Assembly: GCF_037176765.1 (NCBI RefSeq)
Contig: NC_090034.1
Span: forward strand, 22,483,375-22,547,374
DNA from: Anolis sagrei
Taxonomy: Eukaryota > Chordata > Lepidosauria > Squamata > Anolidae
Length of the DNA stretch: 64,000 bases
Direction of reading: 5' to 3'
The notes beneath the pieces are model-generated. The model saw only the letters and a list, made by a program, of their open reading frames with translations. It did not search any database and was not told the DNA's origin. Within the stretch, counting starts at the first letter, position 1. Each line of letters opens with the position of its first letter. Shown here piece after piece: positions 55,650 through 64,000 of the stretch. A program made the translations under genes and the position numbers.

Positions 55650-57045
55650 CAACAGCTGCAACATCTAGATCAGGAATATAGTGATGAGCAACTGATTAAC
55701 TGATCAAAATGCTGGTGGTTAGGTGGGTGGGCCTAGTTCTGGGCCACTGGCTCCTTAACTCCTCAGCTCATCTGCAGGGCCCCTCTGATCAGTGTGACGA
55801 TCTCACAAGGGGCTTCCGCCACCCAGCGTAGGCTATCGCTGGAATCAGGTTGAGCAACAGACAGAGCTCAGCTTGGCCAGGAGAGGCTTCCTCTGCCTTT
55901 CCTCCAGAAAAAGGACCAAGAGCCCAGAACTGAAGTGGGCACAGCTGCACAGGACCCCCTGGGTAAGAAAAGGGACACCAACCCCTGCCCCACAATTGGG
56001 GGGGGGGGGTCACTTTGGCCAAGGGCCCTGAATTCATTCCTAAGCAGTAGTCCAGATCTGGGGCACAAATGCATCAGTAGAAGTGGTAGAAGTGGCTAGG
56101 CTTCTACTGATGAAATGCTTCTTAGAAGAAGTGTGAGGGGTTCAGGTGCCCCCCGGCAATGCCCCCCCCCCCCCGCCAGCAACACAATGCCCAGCATTTC
56201 CTTGTAGGAAGAACGATCACCTGGTTGCCAGATCCTTTTCCCTCTAGGGCTTGTCCTCCTGCTTGCTCAATTTGGAGCTGCAGGACTTCATCCTCCTGAG
56301 CAGTTCAGAGTGGTCTTTCCTAGGAGCAAAGGGGTCACAGATCAGTGTGGGAATGGAGGTGGGTAGGTGGGGTGGGAGCAGGCCCGTAGCCAGGATTTCG
56401 ATTCGGGAGGGGCTGAGTTTTGGGGGGGGGGGTTCAGGAGGGGGTCTGAGTTTCGGTGGGGGGGGGGCTGAGTCTGAGTGAAAGAGGGTCTACCCTAGCA
56501 AACCTTTTGTATCCTTACCCCAATACCCCCATGCATATGGGATATATTGAGTATGGTGATCAGATCATGATATGAATAAACATAAAAGTTTAAATAATGC
56601 ACCAGTAAGGCCTTTTCGCGAACCACCATGAGAATTTTTGGGGGGGGGGGGAGCTGAAGCCCCTCAAGCCCCCCCCCCCTCCCCGGCTACATGCCTGGGT
56701 GGGAGGCAATGTCTGCCCAGAAGGGCCTGTTTGAAACTGGAAACCCATTTGACCTCTCCATCTCCAGGGATTCTGAAAGGAGCTTGTTTATATTCTTGTT
56801 TCGAAGAACAAGAAAACATCTGTTCATGTGCAGAAAAACGAGGCCTGGTCTCCCCTTTCCCCGGATAGGCCTTTGCCCAAGGGACTGGTGTAGTTGGCTA
56901 AATGGAGGAGTCGAGGCAAGGGGACTCCACCTGGTCATGGCAAAGCTGTTGCAGGGCAGTTAATGGAAGAGCCACCTGGTCTGTTTTCTTCCCCTAGCCC
57001 TCCCTCTCTCCTTTTTAATGTTGCGCAACACTGCTTATCATATAA
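55650..57045. other. IL21R-IL9R intergenic region with MITE
   Basis: Several C- and G-runs occur (for example 55999-56008, 56161-56174, 56419-56428, 56640-56650). A palindromic MITE with ends CAGGCCCGTAGCCAGGA (56379) and CCGGCTACATGCCTGG (56699) shares termini with the element at 42973-44153. No gene seen. Confidence 0.5.
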
Positions 57046-57307
57046 CCCCCGGTGGCACAGTGGGCTAAACCTTGTGCCAGCAGAACTGAAGACAGACAGT
57101 CACAGATTTGAATCCAGGGAGAGCATGGATGAGCTCCCTCTGTCAGCTCTGGCTCCCCATGTGGGGACATAAGAGAAGCCTCCCACAAGGATGGTAAAAC
57201 ATCAAAACATTTGGGCGTCCCTTGGGCAATGTCCTTGCAGACGGCCAATTCTCTCACACCAGGAGCACCTTGCAGTTTCTCAAGTCTCTCCTGACACGGA
57301 AAAAAAC
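57046..57307 (+). mobile_element. tRNA-derived SINE, second copy
   Basis: Matches 43759-44028 throughout (GGTGGCACAGTGGGCTAAA, GATTTGAATCC, GCCTCCCACAAGGATGGTAA, CTCTCACACCAGGAGCACCT) with a mutated B box, so older. Confidence 0.85.
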
Positions 57308-57805
57308 CCCTGCATATCAAGGGGGTGGTTTCAATCCAAAGAACCCATAGTGGCCACGCCAAGTTTGCAAGGCCTGAGCTCATAGGATCATCCTGAATCT
57401 GTCCTCCATGTAGACCCCATACATCCAGGCCTTGGGACCATGCTTCACCTCCGAAGTACACATGCACCACCCTAAAAGAAGCCTTCCCTGAGTCAGGGTT
57501 GCGGTGGGCTTTGGCAGGTGCTCCCTTCCATTTCCAACAACATGCTACCGATTGGCCCCTGCCTGATGTGATCCTGTGCATCTGGCGCAACCCTGATCCC
57601 ACCCGGAGACAATGCTCCCAGGCGCCAAGGGCACAGGCCGACCTCCATACGCGCTGGCCAGAGAATGCTGCCCACCAAAGCTCATGTGAGAAAAAGCAGA
57701 CGAGTTGCAAAAGCACCCAAAGATTCTTTGTTTCAGGTCAGCCATCTTGTCTTGTTTCTGTTGATGGAGAGGGGCTGCTGCCAGGGTGCCCACCCACTGA
57801 GACTG

Positions 57806-60800
57806 ATGCATCTTCATCTCCTCCTCCTCCTTTTCATTTCTTTTTCTGTGGCCCTGAAAAGGCGGTGGCGGCAGCACCATGATACAGGTACAAGGAAGGA
57901 GTGAAAGCCATGCAACCCCATCTGTGTGAGGAGACAAGTGCCCCTTTTCTGGTGGGAAAAGGGGAGCCAGGCTAATGGAGGGAGGGGCCCTGGGCTTCTG
58001 CTGGAGACCCTCCAGCTTGGCCCCTCGCCTGCATTTCTGCCACTTCTCCCTCCCTCTTCTAGGGGGGCTCTCTGAGGATGTCAGCTGCCTGAACAAATGG
58101 AGCTCCTCTGGCCGCAGCGTGTCCTGCACATGGTGGCCGCACAACCAGAGCTTGGGGCAGGGACCCTTCTACCTCCAATTCTCAGAGTGAGTACAGACCC
58201 TCCCTTGACGCACACTGACCCTGCCAGGGTGGTCCTTCATCCAGGCAGAAGATCCACTGCAAGCCAAGGGGAGAAGGAGCCACACAGCACAGGGAGCAGC
58301 GCCGTGGCCATGTGCAAAAAGGGGTGCATTTTGCATGGCTTGTGTTGCTCCTTGCCCCATGGAGGGTTGCTTGTTGCTCCAGTGGCGCTCAGGGGTCTCC
58401 TCTTCCTTTTCCCCATTCTTCCCTCTGCAGCCCCTCAGGCCTCCTCAGCAGCCTCATCTGTTGTCTCTCGCCTTCCCCGAAGGCTGGGGGCCTCTATAGC
58501 TGCATTGCAGAGGGAGATGGGGAGTTCACAGAGAACGACGAATACAGAGTCACTCTGCATGCCAATTCCTCCTCCTCCTCGGGCAAGAATGTGACCGTCT
58601 TTGAGTTGTATAAGCCCAAGCTGCACAGTGAGTCCTGTACAATCACCCCGGGGTTCTTTCCTATCCCACTGGGGGCCTGAGTCCTGTTCTCTTCCATTGA
58701 CTGGAGGGGGATTGGACATTTCCCTGGAAGCCCAGAAGGGCAGCCCTTCCCTGACAGGCAGCTAGACAAAAGCCTCTTCTGGCTCAAAGTGGACACACTG
58801 GTGCCCAGCTGCCCCTTTCCCTTCCAGTCCAATTTGATGTACCCATCGGCCTGCAAAGCCACGTCAATGCCACCAAGTGTCGGATCCAGTGGGAAAAAGC
58901 AGAAGACGACGACGGCTTTATTGTGGAGTGGCAATGGCAACTGGAGTTCAAGCATGACAAAGAGCCCTGGGAGGTGAGAAACAATTTGTGGAGGGAGAGG
59001 AGGCTGCCCATTCCTCTGGGATCCTGCTTGAGAGGGATGAGGGGCAGCTTTCGCCAGGGCTGTGGGGGGCCATGGGAGCATGAGGGATCAAGATGCCGCT
59101 CTCACAGTCTGCCAGCCCTTACCCACAAGCGCCAGTGAATCGGCAGACGGATATTTCAAGAAATTGCAAGTCAAGAGGAGGGCTGGGCCAGGCAATAGCT
59201 CCTGAAATCTGCAACTGTTCCTTTCTTGTGCTTTTGCATCACAGCACACTCTCTTTCTATAACTCTCTTGCAGTACTATGTTAGAATGGTTTTGGTTAAT
59301 GGCTGCCTGGCTCCCTCTGCTGTCCTGGAGTCCAGCTCCTTCTGCCTTTTATGGAGTGTGTTGTGACCTCTGCCAAAAAGGGAGGCCCACTCACATCTTG
59401 TGCGCTCTAACCTTTGCAGCAAGCAACACAGAAGAACTTTGCCACCCAAGAATCGTGGGTTGACATAGACAGCTCAGAGCTCAAGTGCGGAGAAAAAGTA
59501 GTCCGGATCCGTCGCAAAGTCCCAGATGAGGACCTGCATTACCGAGGCCCCTGGAGCCCCTGGAGCCCCTCCATGCACTGTGCAGCCCTCCCAGGTCTGC
59601 TCCGGCCATTTAGGTCCTTCCACTTCCTTCTCTTTTCAGAACGTGGGGAGGGACATATTCCCCTAACCATGCAGTGTGGGTGGAGTAGGGTGGGGTGGAG
59701 AAACACAAGTAACCACTTTCATCCAGGACACATGGCCATCTAGCAGCTGGCCCCTTTGCCATTGCAGGGATAGTGCTGCCTGACTAACGCCCCGCTCCCT
59801 CCTCTCCCTTTGCAGACTGTGGGCAGAAGCAGTCAGACCTCCGCTTTCTGTGGACATGGCCGGCCTCCCTCCCGCTCGGCCTGGGGACCCTGCTGTTCCT
59901 GCTCCTGTCTTTCAGGTTCCTCTGGAGGTATGTTATCTGCCCTGTCCCCCAGCATCTCCATCTCGGTGGCTGCCCTGCATGGAAGACTATGAGTTTGTGC
60001 CCCCAACTTGAACAAGGTTGGGATCAGGTCTCAGAGTTTGGCTACTATCAGGATCGGGGCAAGAGAGGAAGGGACTTCTCTGCTGACCAGTTTGTTCACT
60101 GACCCCATTCTGCCCCACCTTCTTCCAGGGAGATGTCTCCAGTAGGGCTGGGTTGAGAGGGGACAAAGGCAGGCCAGCCCAAGAGCACCCTCTCAGCTCC
60201 AGAGGTCAGAGCTGCCTGCAAGGGGTCTCTGGGCAGTGAGAGCCAGGGGGTCTTGCCCCTTGGGTCTCAGCAGCTCCTCCCTCTCCCTCCAGGCTGAAGG
60301 ACAGAGTGAGGACCCACACCCCAACACCTGCCACTTTCTTCCAGCCCCTCTATGCCTCTCACAATGGGGATTTCAAGGTAAGTGCTACCTCAATGGGAGC
60401 AGATCTGGGCTCCTTTCTTCCAAAAACTGCTCCCATAGGAGTTGTGTGCCCCTCTGCTGTGTCCAACCTTGGTTTAGAAGCCACTCCCACCCCCACCCCA
60501 CCCCCCTACACACTTCCTCAGACTGTGATCCAAGGAGGCTCTTGAGAAGATTATTGTTGTTGTTGTTGTTCTTTTGTTCAGTCATTTTCGACTCTTCGTT
60601 ACCTCATGGACCAGTCCACGCCAGAGCTCCCTATTGGCCGTCACCACCCCCAGCTCCTTCAAGGTCAATCCAGTCATTTGAAGGATGCCATCCATCCATC
60701 TTGCTCTTGGTCAGCCCCTCTTCCTTTTTCCTTACATTTTCCCCAGCACAATTGTCTTCTCTAAGCTTTCCTTTCTTCTCATGATGTGGCCAAAGGATTT

Positions 60801-61826
60801 CATCTCGGCCTCTACTATCCTTCCCTCCAATGAGCAGTCGGGCTTGATTTCCCGAAGTATGGACTGGTTGGATGGCATCCTTGAAGTGACTGGATTGACC
60901 TTGAAGGAGCTGGGGGTGGTGATGGCTGCCAGGGCGTTCTGGTGTGGGTTGATCCATGAGATCACCAAGAGTCGGAAGCGACTGAATGAATGAACAACAA
61001 ATGGACTGGTTGGATCTTCTGGCAGTCCAAGGCACTCTTGAAGAGATTAATTTCCTGTAAATCCCAAAAGCACATTTTGGGGAGATGCTTTTATCAAGGC
61101 AACAAAAAGGCGCCAAATCCATCCCACTGACATCTTGGGTCAGTTCTTGGGCTGCTCTTACCTTGCTGGACACGAAGCTGCACGATTCCCAGGTCCAGTC
61201 TGGGAATCTTTTCTTCATGTCCAGCCATTATTTATCCTGGCACACATAAAGCCGAAATGGACAGCTCCCTGCCTGAGAGGAAAGGCCTCCAGGAAGCAGG
61301 GCCTGAACAGTGTTCCCTCTTTTCTCCTTTGCAGGGCTGGGCTGGCCTCAAAGGGAGAGCAGTCTGCCTCAGCAGCAACACAGAAGAGGATAGCCTTCGC
61401 GGTAGCAGCAACAGCAGCCATCGGGGCAAAGGGCAAGTCATGGAAGGGCCCTGCTCCCAGATCTCCTCCCTTGCTCTACTCTTCAAGGCCCCCCAGGATG
61501 CAGGCTGCCCCTCGAACAGAGGGGACTCCATTGGCATCCATTCTGGGGGGTCAAGAATGGCAAACCTGCAGGAGAAGTGCACAGAGCCCCTGTCACTCCT
61601 CCCCCCTCCCCTTTCTGGGGCTCCCGGGGCCCTGGCCAAAGCAGAGGGAAAGGGGGCTCCTTCAAGCAGCCCCTCTTTCCAAGAGCTGGGGCTCAGCCGG
61701 GAGACAGAAAACCTCTTTTCCTGCAGCAATGATTACTATTGCATTTGGGAAGGAGGCAGTGGCAGTGGGAATGGCCCAGGGGCTGAAGGCTGCTTTCGGT
61801 TGGGAACGGCTCCTGGCCAAGGCTGA
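57806..61826 (+). CDS. IL9R: Interleukin-9 receptor
   Basis: Receptor chain for IL-9, pairing with the common gamma chain and signalling by JAK1/JAK3 and STATs at the cell surface. Exons: 57806-57887, 58063-58186, 58431-58627, 58828-58973, 59420-59594, 59816-59927, 60293-60377, 61335-61826; 470 residues, against 521 in human. The first exon encodes a Leu-rich signal peptide and ends in phase 1, matching exon 2. D1 has CLNKWSSSGRSVSCTWW and GGLYSC (human GGTHKC). D2 has IGLQSHVNATKCRIQWE and WSPWSP. Membrane span: LPLGLGTLLFLLLSF. Box1 region: PTPATFFQPLYASHNGDFK, nearly human FFQPLYSVHNGNFQ. The tail has GWAGLKGRAV (human TWMGAHGAGV) and a terminal NDYYCIW (human NNYCALG). The only tail tyrosines after Box1 are that YY pair; the human YLPQ STAT site is not evident. 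The signal exon is the least certain part. Confidence 0.93.
60548..61050 (-). mobile_element. Bov-B/RTE fragment with inverted piece in IL9R intron 7
   Basis: The minus translation shows EIKPDCSLEGRIVEAEMKSF and GHIMRRKESLEKTIVLGKM, the RTE/Bov-B C-terminus, with WTARRSNQ at about 61010-61045. Positions 60870-61000 are in the opposite (plus) orientation and contain the 3' end (GATCACCAAGAGTCGGAAGC, TGAATGAATGAACAACAA). The copy therefore has an internal inversion, as twin priming produces. A (TTG)n run lies at 60554-60570. Confidence 0.85.
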
Positions 61827-62002
61827 CCCGAAGCATCCAGTTCATGCTCTCCCCGCCCCATGGGCAAGATAAGAAGCAGCCCAGTTGGTGAAAAAGAACA
61901 GCCTGTCTCCAAGTTTGTGTGTCAAGTGGCTTTTGCCCCATGCTCTCCTGGGCACTCCCGGAGGCTCTGCCTCCTTCTGCTGTGTCCCATTTGCAGAGTT
62001 GC

Positions 62003-62008
62003 AATAAA
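62003..62008 (+). terminator. IL9R poly(A) signal
   Basis: AATAAA, 177 bp after the IL9R stop codon, followed by GT-rich text. Confidence 0.65.
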
Positions 62009-62039
62009 AGCAATGTTACAGTGATAACCCCATGGTCCA

Positions 62040-62983
62040 GCTCAAGGCTTTCTTCAACTAACAACAGGACACCTCAGCTTTCAAGGACTGGGCACATTTC
62101 TGCAAGGTGACTAACAATTAGAATAGAATAACTTTATTGTCATCGTACAACAAAATTAAATGCCTTCCCCAGCACACATCACAAAACAATGCACCCATCT
62201 CTCCACGCTCCCACCACGACCATACGGCCCCCAATGAAACTATAGAATTCAACATAGGCACAGCTCTAGGGTAAAGCGGTCTCCCAGTCTGTTTGCCCTT
62301 GCCTTTGTCACTCTGTATCGTCTGCCAGATGATAATTTTTAAAAAAGAATATGTTGGGAGATATTGATCCCTAAGAATGCTCTGAGCTTTCTTAGGACTG
62401 TGGGACCTATAAAGTTCTTCCAAAGAGGGGAGAAAGAGGGCAATTGATGATGCTCTGTGCAGAAGTGGTGACTCTTTAGAGCGCCTTCTTGTCTGCCACT
62501 GTGCAGTTACCAAACAAGTGATCCCAGCCCTTTTTGAGCAGTTACCATTCCACAACATTAGTACTAAAAGGGTTAGGAATCAGTTTTTGGTCAACTTTAG
62601 ATTTGGTTTGGTTATTTGGGGTGCTGATTCCGAAAACTGCATTGGACTGACCACATCAGCTCTAGTTTCTGATACAGAACATATGCCATCCAGTATTCGC
62701 CATCTGCTTTCCCACAGAAAACCATATTTAATCATTTAGAGCTGATGTAGTAGTGGTAATATTTCGTGGGCAATCAGCTTCCCCTCTCCTAACATCCCCA
62801 TTGTCTCAGCACTATAAGAGGGTTTCGTGAGACCAGTCGTTCTTGTTGCCACGTGGTTTTGAAGCAACAGTGTAGTAATAGTGAGGCCATGGACCATATT
62901 TTAATTCTTGGGGACCACAGGTTGGGGACCACAGTACCAAAGCATGTGCAGATGCAGTAGGTTAGGACACTCTCCATAGCACA
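62040..62983. other. Unassigned noncoding, probably repeat-derived
   Basis: Begins with AGAATAGAATAACTTTATTG at 62119, a wording common at the ends of interspersed repeats, but family and ends could not be fixed. No gene recognised. Confidence 0.3.
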
Positions 62984-63030
<47 letters not shown>

Positions 63031-63935
63031 AACTTTATTTATACCCTGCCACCATCTCCCCAAGGGACTAGGAGTAGCTTACATGAGGCCAAGCCCAACA
63101 GTAGATCAATAAACAAAAGCAATAAACAAAAACAATAAATACAATACAATTAATATAAATCACATATAAACAATAAACAGTAAACAGTTACACACAAGGA
63201 ATTAAAAACCTATAGCTGGGCCAAATGTAATAGTTTAAAATTTAAAAAATAAACGCTGAGCATGAACAAGGTAGGATATAACTGGTATAGGGTTTTCAAA
63301 GAGAGATGAGGGGATGCAGTCAGTCCTAAACCAGTAGTAAAGTGCATTCTGAGGGCATATTGCTGAGAATTTTTCTTATTCTGGGAAGGCATACTGGAAC
63401 AACCACGTTTTTAGGCTCCTCCTAAAGACTGCAAGAGTTGGGGCATGCCTGATGTCCTTGGGAAGTGAGTTCCAGAGTCAGGGGGCCACCACCGAGAAGG
63501 CCCTCTCCCTCGTCCCCACCAATCGCGCCTGTGAAGGAGGTGGGAGCGCGAGCAGGGCCTCTCCAGATGATCTAAGAGATCGTGTGGGTTTGTAAACAGA
63601 AATGCGGTCACGCAGGTAGGCGGGAGAAAATGGGAGAAAGTCACAAGCAGTGTTCCATTCAGTTGTCGGTTCCTTAGCAGTCTCAGGTAGTACAGTCTCT
63701 GCTGGGCCTGATATCGAGCTGCTTTTAGGAGGATCTTCCCAGCCGAGGAGATCCCGAGGACCGCACCAAAGAGGGTCCCTGAACCTTGGGGAGGGCAGCG
63801 AAGCCAATTCCAGCAGTAGAAAATATTAAAATAATAAATCCTCACCAAAGCGGAAGAAGTCGGCGACCGAGGTGTCTTTATTTGCGATTCAGCTGTAATC
63901 GGATGCAAGTGTAGGGATATTTCCTCTACAAGCAT
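62984..63935 (-). mobile_element. (AAT)n and L2-like LINE 3' part
   Basis: An (AAT)n run at 62984-63027 precedes ACTTTATTTATACCCTGCC. The minus translation at 63411-63807 gives GEALLALPPPSQARLVGTRE, RAFSVVAP and, in the neighbouring frame, DSGTHFP. This is the L2 ORF2 C-terminal region, also seen at 4620-4740. Diverged and broken. Confidence 0.75.
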
Positions 63936-64000
63936 ACCAGTACAAGATTTACAGGCATTTTTATAGTAAAAGTACAGAAAAACTTTTTGAATTTCCCGCC

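Noticed and set aside
57545-58144. Minus-strand 199-residue frame
   Set aside because: Antisense to IL9R exons 1-2, no recognisable domain.
1-64000. CRISPR arrays, bacterial operons, phage or prophage genes
   Set aside because: Direct repeats here are eukaryotic tandem or dispersed repeats; genes are spliced and no prokaryotic signal was seen.

Overview
The window reads as a squamate reptile (lizard-like) nuclear chromosome. The evidence is spliced vertebrate genes plus a repeat mix of CR1 with its 8-bp GATTCTAT tail, L2-like and Bov-B/RTE LINE pieces, Penelope-like elements, tRNA-derived SINEs, hAT and Tc1/mariner MITEs, and a Helitron. This assignment is an inference from repeat families; no species can be named.

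Bases 1-32,000 hold no gene I can support. They contain interspersed repeats between AT-rich single-copy-looking blocks that could be conserved noncoding elements. The clearest repeats are a 5'-truncated CR1 inserted into a Penelope-like element (9,035-12,557), a hAT-like element with a perfect 8-bp target duplication and a minisatellite inside (13,473-14,537), a Penelope-like GIY-YIG endonuclease copy with an 11-bp target duplication (21,291-22,327), and a long polypyrimidine tract (22,740-23,900).

Bases 32,000-64,000 are gene dense. The order is KDM8 (+), NSMCE1 (-), IL4R (+), IL21R (+), IL9R (+). KDM8 and NSMCE1 converge tail to tail. NSMCE1 and IL4R are head to head, with start codons only 131 bp apart. 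The KDM8-NSMCE1-IL4R-IL21R order matches human 16p12.1 as I recall it. In human, IL9R lies in the X/Y pseudoautosomal region, so its place directly after IL21R here is the main gene-order observation.

I assembled exons from splice sites and reading phase. The three receptors share the intron phase series 2-1-0-1-2-0 across the cytokine-receptor module, transmembrane exon and Box1 exon, as expected of tandem duplicates. All are predicted to sit in the plasma membrane, most likely pairing with the common gamma chain and JAK kinases to sense IL-4/13, IL-21 and IL-9-type cytokines. KDM8 is a JmjC oxygenase and NSMCE1 the RING-like subunit of the SMC5/6 complex; they are unrelated in function to the receptors.

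The most unusual non-gene signal is a hammerhead-ribozyme-like core (CTGANGA, stem II, GAAAC, GTC) repeated in the terminal parts of many Penelope-like copies, often as inverted pairs.
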